64,000 nt of DNA from Nonomuraea sp. NEAU-A123 (GTDB taxonomy: Bacteria > Actinomycetota > Actinomycetes > Streptosporangiales > Streptosporangiaceae): positions 62,001 through 126,000 of the forward strand of contig NZ_JAHFZZ010000016.1 in NCBI RefSeq assembly GCF_018603905.1, read 5' to 3'. The notes under the pieces are model-generated. The model searched no databases, was not told the origin of the DNA, and was given only the letters and a program-made list of their open reading frames with translations. This document shows positions 25,498 through 34,796 of this stretch, piece by piece. The translations under genes and the position numbers were made by a program. How positions within the stretch are numbered: position 1 is the stretch's first letter; the number at the start of each line of letters is the position of its first letter.

Positions 25498-28400
25498 TGG
25501 ATCGACCGGTCGAGACGATCGCGCTGATCGGGATCGGCTGCCGCCTGCCTGGCGGTGTCGGCTCAGCGGACGACTACTGGAACCTGCTGTGCGAGGGCCG
25601 GGACGCCAGCGGACCGGCGCCCGCCGACCGCTGGCGTGACTACGCCGATCGCGGCCCTTCGTACGCGGCGGCGTTACGCCGCGCCGTCCCGTACGGGAGT
25701 TACCTGGACGGGGCGGCCGACTTCGACGCGGAGTTCTTCGGGCTCTCGCCGCGCGAAGCGGAGCTGATGGACCCCCAGCAGCGGCTCGTGATGGAGACCG
25801 CGTGGGAGGCGCTGGAGCACGCCGGCGTGTCGCCGGACGCGCTGGCCGGCACGGACGCGGGCGTGTACGTGGGCGTCTGCACCGGCGACTACGGGCATCG
25901 GCTGCTGGAAGATCTGCCTGACATCGAGGCGTGGACCGGGATCGGCGCCGCCGCCTGCGCGGTCGCCAACCGGGTGTCGTACGCGCTCGACCTGCGCGGC
26001 CCGAGCCTGGCGGTGGACACGGCGTGCTCGGCGTCGCTGGTCGCCGTCCACCTGGCCGTGCAGGCCCTGCGCTCCGGCGAGACCGACGTGGCGCTGGCCG
26101 GCGGGGTCAACCTCATCCTGTCTCCCGGCGAGACGCTGACCCTGGACGCCGCGGGCACGCTGGCACCGGACGGGCGGAGCAAGTCGTTCGACGCCGCCGC
26201 CGACGGCTACGGGCGGGGCGAGGGCGCGGCGGTCGTGGTGCTCAAGCGGCTCGCCGACGCCGTACGGGATGGGGATCGCGTCCTCGCCACCATCCGCGGC
26301 AGCGCGGTCAACCAGGACGGGCGCACCGCGGGCATCATGGCGCCGTGCGGCCAGGCGCAGGAGCACGTCATGCGCCGCGCACTGCGGCAGGCGGGCGTCG
26401 AGCCGGGCACGGTCGGTTACGTCGAGGCGCACGGCACCGGCACCGCGGTCGGCGACCCCCTCGAAGCCGGTGCGCTGGGCGCCGTGTACGGGGCGGACCG
26501 GCCGGCGGAGGAGCCGTGCCTGATCGGGTCGGCCAAGTCCAACATCGGTCACCTCGAGGGTGCCGCCGGCATCGCCGGCCTGGTCAAGGCGGTCCTGGCG
26601 CTGGAACGCGGTGAGCTCCCGCCGAGCCGGCTCGACACGCCCACTCCGGCGATCGACTGGAAGGGCAACGGGCTGCGGGTGGTCGACGCGCCGACGCCGT
26701 GGCCCGCCTCCGCGCATCCGCGCCGGGCCGCGGTCTCCGCCTTCGGCTACGGCGGCACCGTCGCCCACGTCGTCCTCGAACAGGCACCACCGACCGCACC
26801 ACTCGCCGAAGAGACCGCGCGCGGGCTGCATTCGGCGTCCGCCAACGGGACGGCGCGTCGGCTGTATCCGGTGTCCGCCGCGTCGCGGGCGGCGTTGCGG
26901 CAGGCCGCCGGGAATCTTGCCGGCGTCGTCGGCCACCTGCCCGCGGCCGATGCCGGGCACACGCTCGCGCTGCGCCGAGCCCACCTGCCGCACCGGGCGG
27001 TGGTGGCGGCGGAGAACCCGGCCGCGCTGGCCGACCGGTTGCGCGCCCTGTCGACCGGCGCCCCGCACGACGCGGTGATCACCGGGCGGGTGCTCGTCGA
27101 TCCCGGTCCCGGCCCGGTGTTCGTGTTCTCCGGACACGGCTCGCAGTGGGCCGGCATGGGCCGCGAGCTGCTGGCGACCGAGCCGGCGTTCGCCGCGGTG
27201 ATCGACGAGCTGGAGCCGGTGTTCGCCGCCGAGATCGGCTTCTCGCCACGGGAGGTGCTCACCGATGATGAGCTGACCGAGGTGGACCGGATCCAGACCA
27301 TGATCTTCGCGATGCAGCTCGGCCTCGTCGAGCTGTGGCGCGCGTACGGGGTTCGTCCGCACGCGGTCATCGGCCATTCGGTCGGCGAGATCGCCGCCGC
27401 CGTGACGGCCGGGGCGTTGAGCCGCCTGGACGGCGCCCGGTTGATCTGCCGCAGGTCCCGGCTGCTTCGGCGGGTGGCCGGCCGCGGCGCGATGGCCATG
27501 GTGCAGCTCCCGTTCGCCGAGACGGCGCGGCTGCTGGGGGACCGTACCGACGTGGTCGCCGCGATCGCGTCGTCGCCCGGCTCGACGGTCGTCTCCGGCG
27601 ATCCGGACGCCGTGGCCGACGTACTGACCGGCTGGATCGAGGAGGGCATCCCGGCCCGCCGGGTCGCCTCGGACGTGGCGTTCCACGGGCCGCAGATGGA
27701 TCCGCTCCTGGCCGACCTGACCGCCGCCACAGCCGACCTCAAGGTCGATGTCCCCGGCATCCGCGTCTACTCGACGGCGCTGGACAATCCACGGGCGAAC
27801 CCCGGCTTCGACGGCGCGTACTGGGCGGTCAACCTGCGCCGGCCGGTACGCCTGGCCGACGCGATTGCGGCGGCCGCGGCCGACGGATACCGCGCGTTCG
27901 TCGAGCTCTCCCCGCACCCGGTGGTCACCCACTCGGTGCTGGAGACGCTGGGCGCGGGCGGGCACGAGGAGATCTTCGTCGGCGCGTCATTGCGGCGGAA
28001 CCGTCCCACGCGGGCCGCCCTGCTGGCCAGTGTGGCCGCCGCGCACTGCGCCGGCGTCGAGGTGGACTGGCATCGGCTGCAGCCGGCCGGCGGGCCGGTC
28101 GTCCTCCCCTCATACCCCTGGCAGCACCGCACGCACTGGCGTACGCCGTCAGCCCCGGACACCGCCGGTCGCGGCCACGATCCCGACACGCACACGCTGC
28201 TCGGCGACGGCCTCGATCTCGCGGGCACCGACGTACGGCTCTGGCGGACCGGCGTGGACGACCAGACCCGGCCCTATCCCGGCAGCCATGCCATCGAGGG
28301 CGTGGAGATCGTACCGGCGGCGGTGCTCGCGGCGACCTTCTTCGCCGCCGCCGGAGGTCAGGTGCTCGGCGAGGTGACGATGTCGGCGCCGCTGCTGACC

Positions 28401-29279
28401 GCCGACCGCCGCGAGGTTCAGGTCGTACGGCAGGGAACCGGGCTGCGGCTGGCCGCCCGTGCCGCAGGCGAACCGGACGCCGCCTGGCAGATGATCGCCA
28501 CCGCCACGACGCCCACCGAACCGGGCGAGGCGCCCACTCCCCCGGCGCGGCCGCTCACCCCGGCGGACCCGGGCCTGATCATGCAGCGACTCGCCGCCGT
28601 CGGCGTACCCGGCACCGGGTTCGACTGGACGGTCGAGGAACTGCTGCGCGACCACGGCGCGCTACGCGCCCGGGTACGCTGCGGGCCGGCCGCCACGTGG
28701 GCGCCCGTGCTGGACGCGGCGATGTCGGTGGCGCCGAGCGCGTTCCCCGGTGACCCGCTGCTCCGCATGGTGACGAACGTCGATCGGCTGGTCACGGTCG
28801 GCGAGCCACCGGCCATGGTGGACATCGAGGTGTGGCTCGACCCCGAGCGCGCCGACACGGTGCAGGTACGGGTGACCGACCTCGCCGGCGCCGTGGTCGG
28901 CTGGCTGTCGGGACTGCGGTACCCGGTGATCGACGTGCCGGCCCCCTCAGAGAACGGCGCCGATGGCGTGCGGCCCGCCGAATCGATCGCCGGCCTGGGG
29001 CCGGTGGAGCTGCGGGCGTTCCTGCTCGAGGAGGTCAGTGCGCAGATCGCCCAGGAGATGCGGCTGGCCCCCGCCGACCTGTCGCCCCACCGGCCGCTGG
29101 TCGAGCAGGGGCTGGACTCGGTGCTGACGGTGGTCGTCCGGCGGCGGCTGGAGAAACGGTTCCGCTGCTCGCTCCCGACGACCCTGCTGTGGCGGCAACC
29201 GACCGTCGCCGCGGTCTCCGACTACATCGCCGGTCTGGTGTCCGCCTCGAACGGTAATGGGAACGGTGCTGCGGGTTGA
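25497..29279 (+). CDS. Iterative type I polyketide synthase, KS-AT-DH-ACP (orsellinic acid synthase-like)
   Basis: A 1260-residue single-module PKS. KS: Cys177 in DTACSASL, His312 in EAHGTGT, His352 in NIGHLEG. AT: Ser628 in GHSVGE, and VAFH (727-730) suggests malonyl-CoA. DH-like: His931 in HxxxGxxxxP, Asp1073 in VLDAAMS. ACP: Ser1208 in GLDSV. No KR, ER or thioesterase is present. The length and order match bacterial orsellinic acid synthases such as AviM and CalO5, so it should make an unreduced tetraketide, probably orsellinate. The start at 25497 overlaps the KAS III-like stop. Without a thioesterase, release likely depends on the KAS III-like partners. A role in a different aromatic acid is the main alternative. 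Confidence 0.93.
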   Translation: MDRPVETIALIGIGCRLPGGVGSADDYWNLLCEGRDASGPAPADRWRDYADRGPSYAAALRRAVPYGSYLDGAADFDAEFFGLSPREAELMDPQQRLVMETAWEALEHAGVSPDALAGTDAGVYVGVCTGDYGHRLLEDLPDIEAWTGIGAAACAVANRVSYALDLRGPSLAVDTACSASLVAVHLAVQALRSGETDVALAGGVNLILSPGETLTLDAAGTLAPDGRSKSFDAAADGYGRGEGAAVVVLKRLADAVRDGDRVLATIRGSAVNQDGRTAGIMAPCGQAQEHVMRRALRQAGVEPGTVGYVEAHGTGTAVGDPLEAGALGAVYGADRPAEEPCLIGSAKSNIGHLEGAAGIAGLVKAVLALERGELPPSRLDTPTPAIDWKGNGLRVVDAPTPWPASAHPRRAAVSAFGYGGTVAHVVLEQAPPTAPLAEETARGLHSASANGTARRLYPVSAASRAALRQAAGNLAGVVGHLPAADAGHTLALRRAHLPHRAVVAAENPAALADRLRALSTGAPHDAVITGRVLVDPGPGPVFVFSGHGSQWAGMGRELLATEPAFAAVIDELEPVFAAEIGFSPREVLTDDELTEVDRIQTMIFAMQLGLVELWRAYGVRPHAVIGHSVGEIAAAVTAGALSRLDGARLICRRSRLLRRVAGRGAMAMVQLPFAETARLLGDRTDVVAAIASSPGSTVVSGDPDAVADVLTGWIEEGIPARRVASDVAFHGPQMDPLLADLTAATADLKVDVPGIRVYSTALDNPRANPGFDGAYWAVNLRRPVRLADAIAAAAADGYRAFVELSPHPVVTHSVLETLGAGGHEEIFVGASLRRNRPTRAALLASVAAAHCAGVEVDWHRLQPAGGPVVLPSYPWQHRTHWRTPSAPDTAGRGHDPDTHTLLGDGLDLAGTDVRLWRTGVDDQTRPYPGSHAIEGVEIVPAAVLAATFFAAAGGQVLGEVTMSAPLLTADRREVQVVRQGTGLRLAARAAGEPDAAWQMIATATTPTEPGEAPTPPARPLTPADPGLIMQRLAAVGVPGTGFDWTVEELLRDHGALRARVRCGPAATWAPVLDAAMSVAPSAFPGDPLLRMVTNVDRLVTVGEPPAMVDIEVWLDPERADTVQVRVTDLAGAVVGWLSGLRYPVIDVPAPSENGADGVRPAESIAGLGPVELRAFLLEEVSAQIAQEMRLAPADLSPHRPLVEQGLDSVLTVVVRRRLEKRFRCSLPTTLLWRQPTVAAVSDYIAGLVSASNGNGNGAAG

Positions 29280-29312
29280 GGGAGCCCTGTAGGGGCGGAA
29301 CGTTGCGACGGG

Positions 29313-30302
29313 TCAGTGGCGGAGCAGGGTCAGGCTTGTCTGGGTCTCAGTGCAGGCGAGCCGGCCTTGGCCGCCGATCGGGAAGGTGGCCAGCGGGTGG
29401 GTGTGGCCGACGTCGATGTTGGCCAGGACCGGGACGCCGGTCAGTGCCGGTTGGGCGTCGATGATCTGTTCCAGCAGTGGGCGGGTCATGCGGCTGGCGT
29501 GCTGGAACCGGCCGATCGCCAGTCCGCGTACTCCCTGAGCGTCGGGGAGCTGCAGCAGGGAAGTCAGGTCGCGGGCGAAGGTCGCCGGGTGCGACTCGAG
29601 GTCGTCCTCGAGGATCAGGAGCGCGCCGTCGAGGGATGGCATGGAGGGGGTGCCTTGCAGCAGGTTCAGGGTGCAGAGGTTGCCGCCGACGATGCGTCCC
29701 TCAGCGGTGCCGGGCCGGATCGGCCACCATCCGTCGTTGGGGGTCAGGTCGCGTTCGTCCTGGTCGAGGAACCAGAGATCATCGCTCCAGCGCGCCGCCG
29801 GGGCCAGGGTGACCGGGGCGGTGTCGAACACGACCGAGGTGAACCAGCGCAGCGTCTGTTCGAAGTGGTCTCGCATACCGAACGTCGACCAGTGGGGGCC
29901 GGAGTAGGTGACCAGCCCGGTTCGGGCGAGGATGGCGTTCTGCAGGGCGGTGATGTCGGAGTATCCGCACAAGATCTTCGGGTTGGCCCGGATCAGCTCC
30001 CAGTCCAGGAACGGCAGGAGCTCGTTGCAGTTGTAGCCGCCGATGACCGTCAGGATCGCGGCCACCGACGGGTCCGCGAAGGCCTCATGCAGATCGGTGA
30101 CCCGCGAGGCGATGCTGGAGGAGTCGAACGCGTCTCGCTCATCGACATGGCTGCCGTACGAGAGCGTCAGGCCCAGCTCGGCGAACCGAGACCTGATGAT
30201 GTCGGTGTGGTCGTGTTCCATCACCATCGCGCGAGACCTGGACGGCGCGACCACTCGTACGACGTCGCCTACGTTCAGCTTGCGGGGGAAGATCACATCC
30301 AT
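29313..30302 (-). CDS. S66-family peptidase, LdcA/MccF type
   Basis: A 329-residue S66 peptidase with the expected triad Ser115 (CGYSDITAL), Glu232 (LILEDD) and His300 (IDVGHTHP). The family includes muramoyl-tetrapeptide LD-carboxypeptidases in cell-wall recycling and the MccF immunity enzymes that cleave aminoacyl-nucleotide antibiotics. It is convergent with the PKS gene, only 33 bp away, and no signal peptide is present. It may simply be a cytoplasmic recycling enzyme, or it may detoxify the cluster product. The ATG at 30302 is chosen over the GTG just before it. Confidence 0.87.
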   Translation of the reverse strand: MDVIFPRKLNVGDVVRVVAPSRSRAMVMEHDHTDIIRSRFAELGLTLSYGSHVDERDAFDSSSIASRVTDLHEAFADPSVAAILTVIGGYNCNELLPFLDWELIRANPKILCGYSDITALQNAILARTGLVTYSGPHWSTFGMRDHFEQTLRWFTSVVFDTAPVTLAPAARWSDDLWFLDQDERDLTPNDGWWPIRPGTAEGRIVGGNLCTLNLLQGTPSMPSLDGALLILEDDLESHPATFARDLTSLLQLPDAQGVRGLAIGRFQHASRMTRPLLEQIIDAQPALTGVPVLANIDVGHTHPLATFPIGGQGRLACTETQTSLTLLRH

Positions 30303-30345
30303 CACTGCCGAAGCCTAACCAATCAGAACCCCCTGCGATCGCTTT

Positions 30346-32433
30346 CTAGCCGGCGGCGCGGAGGACCGTGACGCCGAAGGGGGGCAGTGTGGTGGTGCCG
30401 ACGGTCTCGCTCGACGGGTTGAGGGCGTCGGTCCACTCGCCTGTGAGGGTGATGTCGTGTTTGTCGGCGGTGTGGTTCAGCAGGATCAGGAAGCGGCGGC
30501 CGGCTCCGGTGCGGAGGCTCGCCTGGGTCCCGGAGGGCAGGTTCTCGACGACGGGGGTCACTCCCGCTTCGGCGAGCGCGAGGCCGAGGATCGCCCGCAT
30601 GCTGGGCGGGTCGAGGCGGGTCGAGAGGTAGCGGGCCGTCCCCTCGCCGAAGTCGTGCCTGGTCACGGCCGGGCGGCCGGCCCAGTCGTGGGAGTCGAAG
30701 GCGACCTCGGCCTCGGCGCCGACGAGTCGCACGTCCTCCCGCCACAGGTCGGCGACTCCCTCGAGGTGGGAAAGCGCCCCGCGGCCCCGGACGGGGAACG
30801 TCTCGTGCTCCAACGCCGGGCAGAACTCCTCCACCCGCACCCCGAGGACCTCGCGGAGCGGCGCGGGATAGCCGCCCAGGTGGACCCGGTCGTGCTCGTC
30901 CACGATCCCGCTGAAGAAGGAGACGACCAGCGCGCCGCCGCCGGAGACGTACGTCGAGACGCGCCGCGCGTCCTCGTTCGACAGGAGGTACAGGTTCGGT
31001 ACGACGACGAGGGCGTAGCCGGTCAGGTCGGCTGAGGGCGGCACCACGTCCACGCCTACGCCGAGGTCGAACAGCGGGCCGTAGTGGTCCAGCAGGCGGT
31101 CCTGCTGGCGTACGCCGTCCGAGGGATGGGAGTCGAGCTCGAGCGCCCACCAGCTGTTCCAGTCGAGCAGGATCGCCACCTGGTTGCGGACCCGGGTGCC
31201 GGCCAGGTCGGGCACCGAGGCGAGTTCCCTGCCGAGCGCCACGATCTCGCGGTAGACCCGGCTGTCGGCCCCCGCGTGCGGCACCATGCCCGAGTGGAAC
31301 TTCTCGGCGCCGCCTCGTGACTGCCGCCACTGGAAGTACAGGATCGCGTCGGCGCCGTGCGCGACCGCCTGCCAGCTCCACAAGCGCATCTGGCCGGGCT
31401 GCTTGATCGGGTTCCTGGTCCGCCAGTTGACCGCGCTCGGCGCCTGCTCCATCAGGATCCAGGGGTCCCCGCCCCTGGAGCCGCGCATCGTGTCGTACAC
31501 CAGGCCGGGGGCGAGATACGGCTGCTCGTCCTGGGGGTCGGGGTAGGAGTCGACCGCCGCGATGTCCACCCTCGGCGCCCAGTCGAAGACGTCCACGGCT
31601 TTCAGGCCGCCCAGGAAGTTCGTGGTGATGGGCACCTCGGGGGTGACGCGCCGCAGGATGCCGGCCTCCAGGTCGAAGCAGTCGCGCAACGCCTCGTTGC
31701 TGAAGCGCATGTAGTCGAGCTGCTGGGCCGGGTTGGGGTACGTAGGAGCCGTGCGGGGCGGCCGGACGTGGTCGAAGGACGCGTAGCGCTGCGACCAGAA
31801 GTCCGTCGACCAGGCATCGTTCAACGCCTCGACGTCGTCGCCGTACCGCTCCCGCAGCCAGCGGCGGAAGTCGTCCGCCGACACCTCGCAGTAGCAGGCC
31901 GCGATGTGGCAGCCGTACTCGTTGCCGACGTGCCACAGCCCGAGGGCCGGATGGTCGCGGTAGTGCGCGGCCAGCCGCTCCACCAGCAGCGCGGCGCGTT
32001 CCCGGTAGACCGGGCTGGACGGGCAGAAGTGCTGGCGCCCGCCGGGTCCCAGTACGGTCCCGTCCGCGGTGACCGGCAGGATCTCCGGGTGCTCGTGGAC
32101 CAGCCACGGCGGCGGTGACGCCGTCATCGTGGCGAGGTCGGCGGTGATGCCGTGCGCGTGCAGGTCATCAAGAACCTGGTCGAAGAACGAGAAATCGTAC
32201 GCTCCGCGCGCAGGCTCCACGCGCGCCCAGGCGAACACCCCGACGGTCATGAGGTTCACCCGGGCTTCGGCCATAAGCCGCAGGTCCTCCGCCCTGGTCT
32301 CAGCCGGCCACTGCTCCGGGTTGTAGTCACCGCCGAAGGCCACGCCGCCGAGCCGGCGCCAGAACCGGTCGCCCGGAGACGGGCCGCCGGCGGTCCCGGA
32401 GACCGGCATGACATCGCGAGGTACGGCGTTCAT
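30346..32433 (-). CDS. GH42 beta-galactosidase
   Basis: A 695-residue family 42 beta-galactosidase. The N-terminal barrel contains GGDYNPEQWP and the acid/base Glu172 in WHVGNEYG; Glu329 in ILMEQAP is the nucleophile. The Cys cluster CHIAACYC next to the acid/base fits the GH42 zinc site. A trimerisation domain and a small beta domain follow. No signal peptide was found, so it is cytoplasmic. It lies 71 bp after lacI on the same strand. AAGGGAGGAG is found 33 nt upstream of the ATG, which is too far, so the true start could differ slightly. Confidence 0.93.
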   Translation of the reverse strand: MNAVPRDVMPVSGTAGGPSPGDRFWRRLGGVAFGGDYNPEQWPAETRAEDLRLMAEARVNLMTVGVFAWARVEPARGAYDFSFFDQVLDDLHAHGITADLATMTASPPPWLVHEHPEILPVTADGTVLGPGGRQHFCPSSPVYRERAALLVERLAAHYRDHPALGLWHVGNEYGCHIAACYCEVSADDFRRWLRERYGDDVEALNDAWSTDFWSQRYASFDHVRPPRTAPTYPNPAQQLDYMRFSNEALRDCFDLEAGILRRVTPEVPITTNFLGGLKAVDVFDWAPRVDIAAVDSYPDPQDEQPYLAPGLVYDTMRGSRGGDPWILMEQAPSAVNWRTRNPIKQPGQMRLWSWQAVAHGADAILYFQWRQSRGGAEKFHSGMVPHAGADSRVYREIVALGRELASVPDLAGTRVRNQVAILLDWNSWWALELDSHPSDGVRQQDRLLDHYGPLFDLGVGVDVVPPSADLTGYALVVVPNLYLLSNEDARRVSTYVSGGGALVVSFFSGIVDEHDRVHLGGYPAPLREVLGVRVEEFCPALEHETFPVRGRGALSHLEGVADLWREDVRLVGAEAEVAFDSHDWAGRPAVTRHDFGEGTARYLSTRLDPPSMRAILGLALAEAGVTPVVENLPSGTQASLRTGAGRRFLILLNHTADKHDITLTGEWTDALNPSSETVGTTTLPPFGVTVLRAAG

Positions 32434-32504
32434 TGTCGGCGCGGCGGCCTCGGCGGGCGAGGGCGCCGCTCCTCCCTTCTATGGGTGTGGTGCGGGGGCT
32501 CGGA

Positions 32505-33548
32505 TCAGCTCAGCGGCGGCGCGCCGGTGCTCTCCCTGACGATCAGCTCGGGAGTGATGAAAGCAGTGGCGGAAGGGGCGGTGCCGGTCTCGATCTGGCC
32601 GATCATGAGCGAGACGATCCGCTCCGCCACCACGTCGAAGTCCTGGCGGACGGTGGTGAGCGGCGGGGAGAGGTACGCCGACTCGTCGATGTCGTCGAAG
32701 CCGGCGATGCTGACGTCCTCGGGGATGCGCCATCCCGCCTTGATCATCGCGCGCATCACGCCGAGTGCCATCTGGTCGTTGGCGGCGAAGACGGCCGTCA
32801 CGCCAGGCCGCTCGGCCAGGACGCGGCCCGCCTCGTATCCGCTGGCCGCGCTCCAGTCGCCGAACAGGACCTGGGGAACCACGGCTTTCGCCTCCTTGAG
32901 CGTCGCGTGCCAGGCTTCGGCCCTGCGCCGCGCGGCATAGGAGTCCTCGGGCCCGGCGACGTGCCAGACCGTCTCGTGGCCGAGGTCGAGCAGGTGACGG
33001 GTGACGAGCCTGGCGCCGAAGGCCTGGTCGGTGTCGACCATGGGATGACGGTGGCTGGCGTCGCCGTCGGCCATCACGACCGGCACGCCCGGTGGCAGCC
33101 GGAGCGCCGGTGTGTCGAGGATCTGCGCCTCGATGAGCACGATGCCGTCGACTGCCTGCATCGTGAGCTGGTCGAACGCCTCGTGCACGGCCTGCTCGGT
33201 CTGCGACTCGATGGCGATCATGTTCACGGTGTAGCCGGCCCGCTGCGCCACCCTCGTGATGGCGTCGACGGTGCGGGCGTTGCCGAAGCTGCCGAGCCCG
33301 AAGCTGATCAGACCCAAGGTGCGGAACTGCCCGGTGACCAGGGCGCGCGCGGCCGTGTTGGGCCGGTATCCGAGGACGCGCATGGCCGACAGGACACGCT
33401 GACGGGTCTCCTCCTCGACGTTGCTGCGGTTGTTGACCACTCGGGAGACCGTCTGGCTGGAGACCCCGGCCATCGAGGCGACATCAGCCATGGACGGCCG
33501 CCTGCGCGGGCGCCGCCCTGACGCCGTTTCCTGGGTCGCCCCGTCCAC
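32505..33548 (-). CDS. LacI-family transcriptional repressor
   Basis: A 347-residue LacI regulator. The HTH (MADVASMAGVSSQTVSRVVNN) is at residues 20-40 and is followed by the hinge helix and a periplasmic-binding-like sugar domain. The GTG at 33548 has AGAGG six bases upstream; the 20 residues before the HTH are Arg-rich (SGRRPRRRP). It sits between the GH42 gene and the divergent ABC operon, with two palindromic operators upstream, so it should control both and itself. The inducer is probably a galactoside. Confidence 0.92.
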   Translation of the reverse strand: MDGATQETASGRRPRRRPSMADVASMAGVSSQTVSRVVNNRSNVEEETRQRVLSAMRVLGYRPNTAARALVTGQFRTLGLISFGLGSFGNARTVDAITRVAQRAGYTVNMIAIESQTEQAVHEAFDQLTMQAVDGIVLIEAQILDTPALRLPPGVPVVMADGDASHRHPMVDTDQAFGARLVTRHLLDLGHETVWHVAGPEDSYAARRRAEAWHATLKEAKAVVPQVLFGDWSAASGYEAGRVLAERPGVTAVFAANDQMALGVMRAMIKAGWRIPEDVSIAGFDDIDESAYLSPPLTTVRQDFDVVAERIVSLMIGQIETGTAPSATAFITPELIVRESTGAPPLS

Positions 33549-33600
33549 TGTCACCTCTGGTCGTCCGATCGGCCTGCTGTCCGTGCAAACTCTCGCATGA

Positions 33601-33614
33601 TGTTTACGTGAACA
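33601..33614. promoter_or_regulatory. LacI operator 1
   Basis: TGTTTACGTGAACA is a near-perfect 14-bp palindrome, 52 bp upstream of the lacI start. It matches operator 2 in 12 of 14 positions, consistent with autoregulation. Confidence 0.75.
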
Positions 33615-33703
33615 CGACCCATCCGTCAATGGCACCCGTCCCTGGCGATCGCAGCGCCTAAATATGGATAAATCAGGCAGGGTTGTTAACTTTGGGTTAC
33701 CTA

Positions 33704-33732
33704 TTGACACGTCTCGCGGCCCGTTCCAGACT
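33704..33732 (+). promoter_or_regulatory. Probable promoter of the ABC operon
   Basis: TTGACA (33704-33709), a 17-bp spacer and CAGACT (33727-33732). The start point would fall just before operator 2, so repressor binding there would block transcription. The 336-bp space between lacI and the permease (33549-33884) holds only this promoter, the two operators and the leader frame. Confidence 0.6.
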
Positions 33733-33749
33733 ACGGAACGTCCCCGTCA

Positions 33750-33763
33750 TGTTTACGCAAACA
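33750..33763. promoter_or_regulatory. LacI operator 2
   Basis: TGTTTACGCAAACA differs from a perfect palindrome at one base pair and is the sister of operator 1, about 149 bp away. It lies just downstream of the predicted ABC-operon promoter. Confidence 0.75.
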
Positions 33764-33837
33764 CGCAATCACCGCACCTCCCGGCCTTGAGCGGAACACG
33801 GCAGCGCAGGTCGGAGTGCGGCTTCAAGGAGGGTTCA

Positions 33838-33888
33838 GTGTTCGTCATCGTGGCAGCGCGAACATCGCGCGGCAGGAGCACGAGATGA
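33838..33888 (+). CDS. Putative 16-codon leader peptide coupled to the permease
   Basis: An AAGGAGGG site, the strongest in this region, precedes a GTG that opens a 16-codon frame (MFVIVAARTSRGRSTR). Its TGA overlaps the ATG of the permease (ATGA). The permease also has its own GGCAGGAG inside this frame. The frame may couple or modulate translation. Alternatively the strong site is a relic. Confidence 0.4.
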   Translation: MFVIVAARTSRGRSTR

Positions 33889-34796
33889 CCGCGCCTGCCG
33901 TACGCGCGGGTCTCCCCCGGCCCTTCCTGCGCCTGCGTGTCGCCGGCTACGCCTTCTTCCTGCCGTTCTTCGTGGTCTTCCTGGTCGCGGTGGTCGCGCC
34001 GCTGGCGTACGCGATCTACCTCAGCTTCTTCCAGGACCGCATGATCGGTGGCACGGTCTTCTCCGGCCTGGCCAACTACACCCGCGCCATCAGCGACGCG
34101 CTGTTCGGAGCCGGCCTGCTGCGCGTCGCGCTCTTCCTGGTGGTGCAGGTGCCCGTCATGCTGCTCATCGCCCTGGGCTGCGCGCTGGCGATCGACAGCG
34201 GCCGGCTGCGCTGGCCGTCGCTGTTCCGCATCACGATCTTCATGCCGTACGCGGTGCCGGCCGTGGTGTCGGCCCTCATGTGGGGTTACATCTACGGCGA
34301 CCAGTTCGGCCTGGTGGGGCAGATCGGCGACGCCCTGGGCGTCGCCGCCCCCAACCTGATGTCGCGCTCCTGGATGCTCGGGTCCATCGGCAACATGGTG
34401 ACCTGGGAGTTCGTCGGCTACAACATGATCATTCTGTACGCCGCGCTGCGCGCCATACCGGAAGAGCTCTACGAGGCCGCCGAGATGGACGGAGCGGGAG
34501 CCATCCGCATCGCCTGGAGCGTCAAGCTGCCCGCGCTGCGCCCCGCGCTGCTCGTGGCGACGATCTTCTCGATCATCGGCAGCTTCCAGCTATTCAACGA
34601 GCCGAACATCCTCCAGACGCTCGCACCCGCGGTGATCACGACGAGCTACACGCCCAACATGTACGCCTACAGCCTCGCGTTCAACGGCCAGCAGATCAAC
34701 TACTCGGCGGCCGTCGCCGTGGTGCTCGGCCTGGTCACCGTCGTCGTGGCGTACGCGGTGCAGATCCTCACGGCGAGAAGGGAGAAGACCCTGTGA
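33885..34796 (+). CDS. Sugar ABC transporter permease, MalF type
   Basis: A 303-residue six-span permease. The first span is YAFFLPFFVVFLVAVVAPLAYAIYL and the EAA loop reads EELYEAAEMDGAGAIRIAWSVKLPAL. The ATG at 33885 has GGCAGGAG six bases upstream. It is the first structural gene of the operon divergent from lacI and should import the galactoside that GH42 cleaves. As in the first sugar operon no ATPase is present. Confidence 0.93.
   Translation: MTAPAVRAGLPRPFLRLRVAGYAFFLPFFVVFLVAVVAPLAYAIYLSFFQDRMIGGTVFSGLANYTRAISDALFGAGLLRVALFLVVQVPVMLLIALGCALAIDSGRLRWPSLFRITIFMPYAVPAVVSALMWGYIYGDQFGLVGQIGDALGVAAPNLMSRSWMLGSIGNMVTWEFVGYNMIILYAALRAIPEELYEAAEMDGAGAIRIAWSVKLPALRPALLVATIFSIIGSFQLFNEPNILQTLAPAVITTSYTPNMYAYSLAFNGQQINYSAAVAVVLGLVTVVVAYAVQILTARREKTL

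Noticed and set aside
25497..29279. A 6-methylsalicylic acid synthase
   Set aside because: MSAS-type enzymes need a KR domain between DH/TH and ACP; no KR Rossmann or YxxxN motif is present.
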